DNA from: Symbiotaphrina buchneri
Taxonomy: Eukaryota > Ascomycota > Symbiotaphrinales > Symbiotaphrinaceae
Assembly (NCBI GenBank): GCA_001599915.1
Contig: BCIG01000005.1
Coordinates: 785,030 to 849,029 of the forward strand
Direction: 5' to 3'
DNA length: 64,000 nucleotides
Below, one piece after another: positions 36,826 to 48,000 of this stretch. Position 1 is the stretch's first letter, and the number at the start of each line of letters is the position of its first letter. The position numbers and the translations under genes are program-made. The notes beneath the pieces were generated by a model. The model ran no database searches, had not been told where the DNA came from, and saw nothing but the letters and a program-made list of their open reading frames with translations.

Positions 36826-38837
36826 CTACATCAAACTAATCCTCCTTCCTCTCTTGACTACAATATCCTGCAACATCTCCCAGCCACAACTCCTCGGCTC
36901 CCTCAGATCCCTCTGCCTCCAAACCTCCTGCACCACAATCATCGCCTCACGGACCTGGCTCAGCCGGCGGGTCTCCTGCAGCGCGACCAGAATCTCCAGC
37001 ACGAGCTTCTTATCCTCGTCTCTAGCCGGCTGCACGCCCATGGCGCCCACCACAAACAGCGGCCACAGCACGGTATGGGTGCGCAGCCCGATCTGCGGCA
37101 GCAGCGCCAGAATGCGCGCCGTCAGACGCACGATGTGCGGATGATGCGGCAGCGAGCCGTCGAGGCGCGCGTGTAGGTACAGCAGTGCGGCGAGGCGTTT
37201 CGTCTCGGCGATGATCCGTAGCTCCTCGGCGGATGAGGACGGCAAGGGCCCGTCGCCGGTCGTCTCGGGGATGTCCTGGTTCAGCAGGTGCAGTCTCCGC
37301 TCCACGAAGTCTCGCCTTTGCTGAAAGGTGGAGGGTGCGAGCTGGGCTCTTTCGGCCCCGAGGTCGGAGATTTCGGATAATAGGACCATGAGCTCCTGGG
37401 AGCAGCCGTACAGTGTGTGGATTGTCCGCGAAGTATTGCCCTCTGGGATCCACTTGACGAAGTCCCCTAAGGGCTCATTGCCCCAGTGCGAGGCCGTCTG
37501 GGCGACCGCCTCGTGTGCGGCGAAGTAATTGAGGAAGAAGTCACGCAGGGCGACCTGTTCGGATGTGACGCCCTGCTGGAGTTCTGGGAGACTACGAAGG
37601 CTGCGAGCGAATCGTAGGTGTGATTTCCAGGCCGCGGAGCACTTTTCAGAGACCTGTGTAATATGTTAGGATTTTGAAGGAGGATTGCACGCGATACGTA
37701 CATCGAGGAAGCAGAGCATGACTACGGTGGCTAGGATCTATTCCCAGCCTTGAGCCCAGCTGTTCCGCTGCTTGCACCCCTTGATATCCTTCTGCAGATC
37801 GTTTAGTGCTCTAGCAAGGTAACCACAGAAGTGGGCTTCGAAGCGTCGGTCATTGAATAACCGAAGTTGGTTGGCGGACGTGGCTAAGATGGTGTATAAG
37901 AGTGATTTGGTTGGAGAGAACATGGAGATCGTGGCGACGGTTAGGTAGGGGTTGTGCTCCGTTAACAAGCTGCACCTGGGACTGATGTAGGACACGAAGT
38001 AGTCCAGGAGGTACTGTTCGGTTGATGTTAAGTTGAACGGATCGATAGATGGGCAGGGGCTGAGCATGGAAGAGCTTGTAAAGTCAAAATCCACTTCGAA
38101 GCTGTTGTAAAGACAAAGACTATCAAAAGACGATGACCGTGACCTCGATGTACTCGAAGCAGCCAATGTGAGGTCCATGGTGCCATCGGCATAGTGTTCC
38201 GGCATTATATCGTACGTAGATGTGGTGGTTGAGGAACCGACTGAAAGGCTTCTTTCTCGACTCCATTGACTTGCGATGTCCACGACATCGTTGAGTATCT
38301 CTTCATGCTCTTGTGTCAGGAAGTCATGGTATGTTGTGTTCAAGAACATCCAGCCCTCGATCCTTGGTGTCTGCACGGGAAAGAAACCTTCTGTTTCTGA
38401 GAAGTCACCGCTGATGGAAGGGCTTCTGTTACTGCAGTCATGAGCGCCCCGTTTCTTTGACCATGTCCCTGGATGCGATGTCAGCATACCTCTGTCGCAG
38501 GGCCATCGATATTATCAAGATCGATCGTCCCTACCTGTGCGTCCGAGAGCGATGCCTCTTGACAAGGCATCTTCCTTCCAGAGCAATCTGACGCCGTAAC
38601 CACACTCAAGGCCCAATCGGTAGCACGTCGAGCACACAGGTCGCTCTTCTATTCAACAAGTTAATAATGGTCAATTGGTTGAGCTGGCATGCTCTTACCA
38701 CTGCATTTTACTCTCCGTTCTAGTTGGCAAATGTCAGCTGATAAGAAGGATATTTGCGTTTATAAGGATATACCTCTACAGGTCCAACAACCACTGCGAC
38801 AGCGTTTATCATCTTGCCTTCGCCTCGGCGATGACAT
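36826..38837 (-). CDS. Zn2Cys6 transcription factor with an in-frame amber codon
   Basis: Five exons (38837-38774, 38719-38699, 38648-38535, 38468-37702, 37653-36826) give 597 codons. The binuclear zinc cluster spans three exons: GCWTC, then RERRVKC, then SEERPVCSTC and YRLGLEC, with perfect spacing C-x2-C-x6-C-x6-C-x2-C-x6-C. The middle exon is only 21 bases yet codes the third Cys. A fungal regulatory domain follows (SPTKSLLYTILATSANQLR, ILATVVMLCFLD, VSEKCSAAWKSHLRFARSLR). An in-frame TAG (37740-37738) sits between NSWAQGWE and ILATVVMLC, where an acidic residue is usual, consistent with GAG to TAG. No phase-compatible intron removes it. An ATG at 38945 is an alternative start. Neighbours suggest it may control the oxoprolinase, permease or oxidase genes. 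Confidence 0.82.
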
Positions 38838-39400
38838 TGTCTTAGAGTAGTTGCAGTCTCTTGCTGGTTGCCTCGTAGCAGACAGACTAGTTTTTGCCGG
38901 CAGGCAGTCCTCCGTGACTCCGTTATCACAGATAACACGCGTCACGCGTCAGGGATGATCTGAGGGTGGCCCCACTAGTGGGGTGAAGCTGGGAAGATAG
39001 TTCGAATTGACTCTCGCCTCGACCTGACCACATCTGTGGGGGGAAGCATCGTTATTGGTATGTCATAGTGTGATTGATAAAGATATAGATATGAGTTTCT
39101 GATTTAGCAGGTGTGCGGCAGTTGAGCATGAGAGGGGTCCAGTATCGGCTGTGCGGCGATCGCCTCGACCTGCCTCGGTGTCGCCCTAAATCGAAGGCTG
39201 CGAACTTTAGCCTTTGGGACTACTCCTGCTATTTTTTGTCTATCTAAGTATAGGCCAATCTTGCGTGATAAACGCCCGAATATGATGAACTTGTTCGAAG
39301 AGGCCTGCACCTTTTGGTAGATAGAGGCATGAAATGCTATTCCTGAGCAGTGAAGTATAAGGGCCGTTGATCATAAGAGGGTGACGGCAACAAGAACGCC
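38838..39400. promoter_or_regulatory. GATA-rich divergent promoter (regulator / FAOX-like gene)
   Basis: 563 bases between the regulator (-) and the oxidase (+). HGATAR words lie near 38923 (minus), 38930, 38995, 39075, 39240 (minus), 39266 and 39319: seven, against about 1.7 expected by chance. The pair at 38923 and 38930 forms a near-palindromic TTATCACAGATAA. Control by a GATA nitrogen factor is inferred. Confidence 0.5.
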
Positions 39401-40733
39401 ATGGACGCGGCAATCTTGATCCTCGGCGCCGGAACCTTTGGCCTGTCCACGGCATATCACCTTGCCCTTGCGGGCTACAAGAACATTACAGTCCTTGAAA
39501 GAGACGAGGCGGTCCCTTCGCGATATTCCGCTGGAAATGACTTAAACAAGATCATACGAGCGGAATATCCAGATCCATTCTATGCTGATCTGGCATTGGT
39601 ATGTCACCGACGGCCAACCCGACACCATCCTCTGCGGACTCCGCTGACAAGACCAGGAAGCAATCAAAGAATGGAAGTCTGCTCTATTCGCCCCGTATTT
39701 TCATCAAGTCGGGTACCTCTTATGCACCTCCGACCACGCCCCGGAAAGGACGAAGACTTCCCTCCAGAAGTCCCTGAAATCAATCTCCAACCACCCAGCT
39801 TTTGCCGACGCCATAACACCCATAACCGACCGGGAAGCCATTCGCAAAGTCGCGCCTGTCTACGACGGATCTATGAACTGGTCCGGATACTTCAACAAGC
39901 TGGCCGGTTACGCTCATGCCGCAGACGCCATGGCCGCCTTATACAGACGCTGCGTCGAGCTGGGCGTCACATTCAAGCTAGGCGACGCCGCGACCGAGAT
40001 CTTGTACGAGGGCACCAAGTGCACTGGCGCAAAAACAGGTTCGGGCAAGACCTACAAAGCCGACACCACCATCATCTGCCTGGGCGCGCATGTCTGCTCT
40101 GTCGTCCCCAGCCTCAGCAAGCAGATCACCGCCAACGGCGTCGCGGTGGCACATATCCAGCTGACCAAGGAGGAAGCGGACAAGCTGAAAGGAATCCCAG
40201 TGACGTACGCTCGCGATCTGGGGTTCTTCTTCGAGCCGGATCCGGAGACCCTGCTTTTCAAGATCTGCCCCGCGACCGGTGGCTGGACGAATTATGGAAA
40301 GAAAAGCGCGGCTGTCAAACGAACGGGGAGAGTCTCGCTCCCGCCCTGGTCTGAGCAGGAGTACGCGTTTATCCCCGCCGAGGACGAACACAAGGTCCGC
40401 CAACTGCTGCGCGAGACGTTGCCGTGGTTGGCGAATAGGCCGCTGGTGCACAAGAAGTTGTGCTGGCTGGGCGACTCGCGGGATACGGATTTCATCATCG
40501 ATTTTGAGAAAGGAAAGCAGGGGATCTTGGTCGTAAGTGGGGACTCGGGACATGGGTATAAGATGCTGCCTGTGCTGGGCAAGTGGGTGATGAAGGTGCT
40601 TGAGGACGGAGAGCAGACGATCAGCAGGTGGAGGTGGAAGGAGTGGGAGGATGAGAGCGAGAATGATATCGATTGGAGGTTGTCGAAGAGTAGGGATCTG
40701 AGTGAGTTGGAGATCTTCAAGGCGAGTCTTTAG
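39401..40733 (+). CDS. Fructosyl amino acid oxidase-like FAD enzyme
   Basis: Two exons (39401-39598, 39657-40733) give 424 residues, close to the usual 430-440. The N-terminal FAD motif is ILILGAGTFGLSTAYHLA, with VLERD closing the Rossmann unit. SAGNDLNKIIRAEYPDPFYA is highly characteristic of the amadoriase/fructosyl amino acid oxidase group within the DAO family. MNWSGYFNKLAGYAHA and the C-terminal DTDFIIDF and SGDSGHGYKMLPVLGKW complete the fold. It would oxidise glycated or N-alkyl amino acids, releasing free amino acid and H2O2. No PTS1 is evident at the C-terminus (IFKASL ends in ASL, a weak match). Intact; its promoter is shared with a Zn2Cys6 regulator. Confidence 0.86.
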
Positions 40734-41179
40734 ATAGAGGTTATTCTTTCAAGCAAGTAGAAGCATTGTTGATCAATAGAAAAGGCAATGGGAGAAGAAG
40801 GATCAAGGGGCAACATGGTGCTCGTTTTGTTCGTGGTAGTTGATGTGTATTATCACTCATCTTGCTCTTCCGCCTTTCGTTCCATCGAAACACCGCCTGT
40901 TAACCCTTGATATAACCATTAGCAAAGTATAACCACCACCAAACAATCAATCAACTTATGGACAGCTCAATATTGACGAAAATTTCTTGCCGCTTTCTCT
41001 TGGCCCTTTTAAGAAGCTAATCCCAAACACGACCACAACCCCACAGGACTGCAATCCTACCCCACAGACCACAACCCCGCAGCATACCCCAGAACGATAC
41101 CTCCAACCCAGCCCCATCCCATCCGCAGCCCTGTATCCCCTCTTTCCCTCGATCACCCTCTACCCACTCTACCCAAACC
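40734..41179. other. Intergenic / promoter of the P450 gene
   Basis: 446 bases, CT-rich towards the P450 start. Nothing specific is recognised. Confidence 0.55.
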
Positions 41180-43109
41180 ATGGCCGTTATCAAAGGCATC
41201 GAGCTCTCCTCAACACAGCTATACATCCTCATCACGGTCCTCTTCCTCGCCTCGGCGGGCCTCGTATTCTACCAAACCATCCGCGAGCCTCCCGTGCCCA
41301 AAGGTCTTCTTGCACCTCCTTCACCACCCGGCGCCCGGCTCATCGGCGGCCACGCGCATCTCTGGTCCGGGAATGCGACGAACCGCCCAGATCAGACGCA
41401 GCTTGTACGATGGGCGAGACAGTTTGGCGAGATTTATCAGATCCGCCTCGGCGCGGAGAGGTGGACGGTGCTGAGCTCGCCGGAGGCGGTTAAGGTACGA
41501 TGATAGCTGAGTCCGGGCGTTTTTGGTCAGAGACGTGGAGTAGAAGGGAATGCTGATCGCGGGCGTAGGAGGTGTTTGATAAGAATGGAGCACTGACGGG
41601 AAGTCGGCCGCGTATGCGCGTTGCGATGGACGTGCTGTCTGGTGGGTATCGAATGCTGTTCATGGTCTGTTGATAGCCCATAACCAACCCTCCTTTCTAA
41701 TTGTATACTGACTATTCCAAAGCCATACGGCAAGCAATGGCGATCCATCCGCAGCATCGTGCACCAATGCCTGACCGCCAAATCCGCGGACAAGATGAAA
41801 CCGTCCTCGGACCTCGAATCGCGGCGGTACCTATACGACCTTCTCTCCGACCCCGAGCACTTCCTCGACCACGTCAAGCGGTACACATCCAGTGTGATAA
41901 TGTACGCGACATACGGGCGGCGTATCACCAGTCTCGACGACCCGGTGCTGAAAGCCATCTACAACGAGACCGCCATCTTCGGGCAAGCGGTCGGCTCGCG
42001 GTTCTTGGTCGATCAGTATCCCGTGCTGGAGAAGCTGCCCAGGCCCCTGCAGTGGTGGCGCTGGAAGTATGAGCCGTACCATGAGGAGGAGGTTAAGCTG
42101 TGGATGGGCTTGTGGAATGGGCTGAAGGAACAACTGGCGAGGGGAGTCCATACGGGGTGTTTTGTGGAGAAGTTCATGGAGGTGGATTATCCGCAGATGG
42201 GCATCTCGGAGCTGCAGGCGGCGTATGTGGCCGGCAGTATGATTGAGGCTGGGAGTGGTGCGTAATTCCGGCGCACACAGACATATGATGGGTGCGCGAT
42301 GCTGATTGATATGGATTGATAGACACCACGCAACTGTCCCTCAACAGCTTGATCCTGGGTCTGGTGGCATTCCCAGAGACGGTCCAGAAAGCGCACGAAG
42401 AGCTCGACCGTGTCCTTGGAGATAAGATCCCGGAGTTCGATGACGCCCCGCGCTTGCCGTATATCAGAGCCATGGTGAAAGAAGTCCTCAGGTGGCGCAG
42501 TGTCTCCAACGACCATATCCGACACGATACAACGGTGTGCCCATTCTCTCCGTTCCTGTCCCATGAACAGCCGTACTAATCACTCCCCCAGGGCGACGTC
42601 ATGTACAAAGGCTACTTCATTCCCGCCGGCTCCACCGTCGTCGCAAACCAATGGTCAGCCCCCTCCCTTCCCCCTGTCCGTTCTCCCATCCCTAACCACC
42701 TCTCCCCCACAGGGCCATCCACTTCGACCCCACGCTCTACCCGGACCCACAGCGCTTCGACCCGGACCGATACCTCACGCACCCCTCTCTCGATCTCAAC
42801 GCCGGGGAATGCATCAACGCGTCCGACATCCACAAGCGCGACCACTGGTCCTTCGGCGCCGGGCGGCGCGTCTGCGCGGGTTACCACCTGGCCGAGAACT
42901 CGCTGTTCATCCTGACGGCGCGCTTGCTCTGGGCGTTTGATGTGCAAGCCCCGGTGGATCCCAAGACGGGACGGAGGGTGGAGTATGATCTGTGGAATTA
43001 TTATCCCACCAGGTTGTTTGGGCCGAAACCGTTCCCGGCGGAGTTTAGGATTAGGGATAAGGGCAGGGAGAGGGTTGTGAGAGAGGGGAAGGAGAAGATG
43101 GGTGCTTGA
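41180..43109 (+). CDS. Cytochrome P450 monooxygenase, membrane anchored
   Basis: Six exons (41180-41494, 41569-41664, 41723-42257, 42323-42534, 42592-42653, 42713-43109) give 538 residues. Residues 10-32 form a signal anchor for the ER, followed by a proline-rich hinge (PPSPPGARLIGG). SGGYRMLFMPYGKQWRSIR is the helix C region. The I-helix reads AGSMIEAGSDTT, the ExxR motif KEVLRWR, the PERF-like motif FDPDRY, and the heme loop FGAGRRVCAGYHLAE with its Cys ligand. A CPR-dependent hydroxylation is expected; the sequence resembles the CYP families common in fungal secondary metabolism and detoxification. All introns are phase-consistent and the gene is intact. It stands between the FAOX-like gene and the HeLo locus, without an obvious pathway partner. 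Confidence 0.9.
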
Positions 43110-43373
43110 GGATGGAAGGGGGAAGAGAAGAGGTGTGCGCTTTACAGTGCCCTTGGGTTGTTCTGGTTTGGCTGCTTGGCTCGGCGAGGTGGCATTGGCT
43201 TTGTAATGGAAACGGAAGACGGCGGCAGATTGTGTTAGGTGCAAACAATATCGAACGCTTCGATGGAGAACTCAATTCCCTAGGTAGTCATAAGTCGAGG
43301 CATATTTTGCTTTCATTCGTAAAAGGTCATAACACGTCTCAAGGCTCTGTCTCCTCCGCCTACTCTCCCTTTT

Positions 43374-44637
43374 CTACTCCTCGTCCACCTCACGAGCCAT
43401 CTTCTCCAGCAGTACGACAACATTATTATAGAACCCCACCGCACACAGCCACGCCTCCTCACCGGCACCACCGGCGCCATCCACGAACCCCAAGCACCAC
43501 TTCACCGCCAACTCAAACGCCGAGCCCACCTTAAACGCCATATCATGCTGCAGCCTCCACATCACGCGGCGGTACAACTCGCGCGCCTCCTCCCGCCCAA
43601 AAGTCTTCATGCGAGACGAAAGCCGGGGCGCCCTCACCTCGCACTCACCCCTCACTGCCTCCTCCTCTTTCTGTTCAAGTGACAAGCTCCGAACATCAAC
43701 ATCCAGAAACGTACTAAGCGGATCCCACCACGCAATCTCCGCCAGCACCAGCCCAAAAGCGTAGATATTTACTGCATCCTATACCCCGCGGCCGCGAGGC
43801 CCTGGTACTCTGGGTGCCGGTAGATGGCCTGCGCGACGTCCTGCGGGCTCTTGACTAGCGTCTCGGTCTCCGTGTACTCCCGCAAGTAGTCGAAGCCGAC
43901 GACGTACGGTGTGGAGATATCTGGTGCCGCTGACCCTTGAGGGAGAGGGGTGGGTGGGAAGGACGGGAAGATGATGCTAGCGCTCCGCACGCCCTTGTGC
44001 AGCCACCCGCTGCCGTACAGGTCTGAGAACATGCTGGCGAGCTGGCTCGCGAGCTTCAGGCGAGCTTCGAGGGGTGGGCGGGGTGTGTTCGGGAGGTTGA
44101 GCAGGTCATGCAGCGTGGTTGGTTGTTGCGGGGGGTGTGCGGCGTTGGGCGGTGGTTGTGGCCCTGGGGAGAGGAATTTGTAGACGAGCCACCAGCAGTG
44201 CGAGCCGGGGCACAAGCTGGAGTTGATACTGCAGCTCCTCCTGCATTCGGTGGCTCTGAAGCAGCAAGCTACTCGCCGCAAGCACCCCTCCTACACTGAC
44301 ATTCCTTTTCCTTTTCTCTGCATCATCCTCGACCCCGTCGTCGGATGTCAAACCGTAGACTTCCTTGAGTTTATTCCCATCCTGCAGCAGGGCTTGGATC
44401 CTTCTCAGCCGGAGAAATGGACAATGGCCTAGATTGCGGGCCTGAATGCAGCTGCCCGAGACTCAGCCCTGAATTCCGGCCCCAGAGCTGAAAGCGATAC
44501 CGTTCGATTTCGAGCGCGATTAGCAGCTCCCGAGATGTCGAAGGGAAGTCGATCGCGTCTTGGAGCAGGGCCCATGCTTTGAGAGAACCGGTGTAGAGCT
44601 GGCCGGCGAGGCTGAGTGCGGAGATAGGGTCGACCAT
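43374..44637 (-). pseudogene. HeLo-domain / pseudokinase gene, frame disrupted
   Basis: The 5' end encodes MVDPISALSLAGQLY and IERYRFQLWGRNSGL, matching the HeLo (prion-inhibition and propagation) domain, a four-helix membrane-active cell-death domain. The 3' half resembles a kinase C-lobe without catalytic residues: the HRD position reads LHKG, and the DFG position reads GFDY. YRHPEYQ, IYAFGLVLAEIAWWDPL and KVGSAFELAVKWCLGF follow, as in fungal HeLo-kinase proteins. The coding frame changes three times: within 44408-44450, near 44250 and near 43775. No intron of normal size repairs these. The region between HeLo and kinase parts is also shorter than in such proteins, so sequence seems lost. 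It is probably a pseudogene unless the assembly is at fault. It is divergent from the kinase-ankyrin gene. Confidence 0.7.
44408..44450. repeat. 43-bp direct repeat, copy 1 (inside HeLo gene)
   Basis: Perfectly identical to 44738-44780, same orientation, 330 bases apart. It begins GCCGGAGAAATGGACAATGG and ends CCTGAATGCA. This copy lies in the HeLo coding region exactly where the frame changes. Confidence 0.95.
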
Positions 44638-45029
44638 GTTGGGTGAGGTGGAGAAGAGCGGTAAAACAACGGGTGTGAAGGCTGTCAAGAGAGTGAGATG
44701 GTTAGGTAGTGATGGAGACGTGGAGGGTTAACGCTGGGCCGGAGAAATGGACAATGGCCTAGATTGCGGGCCTGAATGCACTGTGGCTGTCACGCTGGTG
44801 ATGCAGCACAGCTGGACGAACCGGCTGAGACATGCAGCGCTTGGCGCGGAGGGCATTGCTACTCTAGTGCATGAGTGTCACTCTACGGCAATATCGGCTG
44901 GGCGCTTCTGCACGAGGCTGAAGCTGCCTTTTCCAGTAATGATTATAATCATCGTGACTCCAGTTTCCTCTTTCTCCGGCGATTCCACCAACAACCAGCA
45001 TTCGGCGCAGCATACGTATACTGCGCGAT
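44638..45029. promoter_or_regulatory. Shared promoter of divergent HeLo and kinase-ankyrin genes
   Basis: 392 bases between the two start codons, which holds repeat copy 2. No clear TATA box or known operator is seen. The head-to-head layout suggests co-expression of the pair. Confidence 0.4.
44738..44780. repeat. 43-bp direct repeat, copy 2 (shared promoter)
   Basis: Identical to 44408-44450. Flanking bases differ on both sides, so the duplicated block is sharply bounded. Confidence 0.95.
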
Positions 45030-48000
45030 ATGCCTCCCTTCTCCCGATCCTGGGCACACGATTACATCCAAGGTCGCCATCAGCAACGGCCCGTTCCTTC
45101 CGAACAGCGATTCACTACTGCGGGCTTGACCACTACCTCCTCATCGACAGCACCCTCCGAGACCTTTGCCTCTTTCATCTTCCACGTCAGCGACCTCGAA
45201 CACAACCTACGTGCCGAATCCGTCTTCTTCGACTTGACAACGCAAACGTCCGGCAAACCCGTCCCTCTCGGAGAAGGCGGCCAGTTCCGCGTCCAGCGCG
45301 TCAAGTGGAAACCCCGAGACAGCTCGGGTGGCCAACGCAGCGCCAAATGGCGCGAATATGTTGCGGTGAAGACTGTCAAGGCGGGTGTCACGGACTGGAA
45401 GCACGTCTTGCTTGAGATCCGGGCGCTGCTGCACGAGCCCTTAAGGTATCATCCGAACATCGCCCGCTTGCTTGCTTTAGGATGGAGCCCGACGGAGGAC
45501 GAGCGTGCGATCTTTCCGGCCATGGTTATGGAATACGCGGAGTTTGGGAGCCTGGCGGATTTGCAGAAGATGAGGGAGCCGTTGGACTGGGATACTAAGA
45601 GGGAGTTATGCCATGATGTGGCGCGCGGCTTACAGATCCTGCACGCGTGTGGAATCGTGCATGGTGACCTGAAGCATGAGAACGTGCTTGTGTTCAGAGG
45701 CAAAGAAGAGAACAAACCTTTCGTAGCCAAATTGGCGGACTTTGGCGGCTCGGCCATGGAGCACAGAGATTCATCCTGGGACGGCAGCTTTCTACCTATT
45801 CATGTGCCACATGCACAACTTCGGGGTCCGGTTTCAAGCACAAGAATGTTGTCGATGGCTTCTTGGAGCTGCACGCCATCCCAAAGAAGATCGACGACAA
45901 TACCTGGCGCAAGCCTGGGTCTGGCGTGTGCACCAAGCCTTAGACGTTCCACTGTCTGCGTCAGATCAAGAGCTTGACCTCTGGTTAAAGCTGTCGGTAC
46001 TGCGCGGCCATAGGACTTCTTTGCATGATATGGACACCATCATTGCTGGAATGGACGATGGAGCGAAGAAAACACAATGGCAAGAGTCAAGGCGGATTGG
46101 CCTGGGTGCCCTGAACTGGGTTGCAGGAGGTACAGGCATGCCGTATTTCGCCCAAAACAACCTTCGCCCTGGCTGGGATCTGAAGTATCTGCCTTTGGTG
46201 GACGTGAAGATCCAACTGGAGCTCGGTGATAAATATGAATACACCTTGCGCAGTAAGCCAGCCCCTACGATGGACGGATTAAATGAAGATCAAAAGCGGG
46301 AGTTGGAGAGGAAAATGACCGCCGTTGATCGCATCATCGTCAACAAGCATGGGGATGGCCTGTTGCACTACGCGGCTTCCACGGGTAACACCGAAGCCCT
46401 GAGGCATCTTATTGACACATACCGCCTGGACATCGACCTCGGCGCCCCTCATTGCTATGAGACGCCCCTTGTCTGCGCGTGCCGCAGTGGATACTTTGAG
46501 GCAGCCATGTTTCTCCTTGAGCGAGGCGCCAACCCCAATGGCGAGCCCAAAGATCTAGGTCAAGAGACTCCGCTGCATTGGCTTTGGACGTTCCAAGACC
46601 AGGAGCAGATGAAACAGAATGCCAGAAAGTTAGTCGAGGCAGGAGCTGAAATTGACAAGCCGAACCCGCAGAACATGCGTCCTGATATTCGCAACGTGTG
46701 GGCTGATTGGGAAGAGCAGCTGACGGTCCACTATACGCCGCTAACCCGAGCTGTCATGGCAAACTCGTTGCCAGCTGTCAGATGCTTGCTAGAGCTGGGT
46801 GCAGATCCGCTGCTGGTGGAACTGAAGAAACGCGGGAGGATAGCAGACGCGGTGGAAATGGCCGCCACGTTGACGGTGCCGGATATTCTTCGGGTGCTGC
46901 TCGCTGAGATTGATAGACGCGCGGGCCAGACGGTGCAGGTGCTGGATGAAACGCGGATGTTGCAGCTGGCGCATGGGAAGAAGTTCTTGCGAACGGATGT
47001 ACTCTCGCTGCTGAGCCGGCTGGTCAGATGTGGGACACGGTATAAGACCGACCTCAAGGGGACGCTGGTCATTCTCAGGGAACGAGCGACTACGACTGCG
47101 CCTTCAACGAGTGCACTCTACAACGAAGTCCTCCTCGGGAACCAAGATATAGTCGAGACGCTTGTAGAGCTTGGCCATTCGGTCCACGGAGAGGAAGAAA
47201 GTCAACCCATCGCAGCCGCCGTCACGACGAACAATTCCCAGCTTTTCACACTCCTCCTCGACCACGGCGCCAGCATCCACAGCACCGAAAACGGTCTCTC
47301 TCTTCTCCAACTCGCCGCCGACAGATCCCCCACCGCCCCGCCCGGGCTTGACATAGCCACTTACCTCCTCACCCACGGCCTTCCCGCGGACCCGCCTGCA
47401 GAGACACAAACACGTCCCGCCCTCGCATCCGCGCTCCTCAACGGCGACACCGACCTCGCCACACTCTACCGCTCTCAAAGCGGCGCCAGAAGCCCGCTCA
47501 TCACAATCCTCGGCGAGCTCGTCCAGAAACAAACACCAACCGCCCTCGCTAGCTTAACTTACCTCCTCATGCCTCCTCCTTCCTCTCATTCCGAACCTAA
47601 ACCACCCCATCATCCACCACGCCCGGAATTCATCGTCCTCCCCGCGCAGCATCTCTCGGCACTACACCTCCTATCCCTCTCCTTCGACCCGCTCAAACGG
47701 GCCGGCAGCGCACAGGTCGTGGATAGTATGGCGCAGTTGCTTTGTACTGCGTTCTCGGATCCGGAAGAGGTGGATTATGTCCATCCCAGGGCGGGGACGC
47801 CGATCTGTGTTGCGGCCCTGCTGGGACAGTGGGAGGTTGTGGCGGCGCTGGTGGAGGCGGGTGCGGATGTGGACGTGAGGGTGACTGCGGAGGGGGTATT
47901 GGAGTTGGGGAGGGAATGGGGCGTTGTGGGAGGGGGGTGGGGAGAGAGGGGGGGTGGAGGAGGATGGGGATGAGGATGGGAATGCGGGTGAGGAAGGAGA

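Noticed and set aside
37738-37777. 40-base intron ending in the TAG of the first regulator
   Set aside because: The only nearby GT donor is in phase 2 and splicing it to this acceptor leads to an immediate stop.
43374-44637. Ordinary introns repairing the HeLo gene frame changes
   Set aside because: GT-AG pairs around each frame change would be 13-24 bases long, far below a workable intron.
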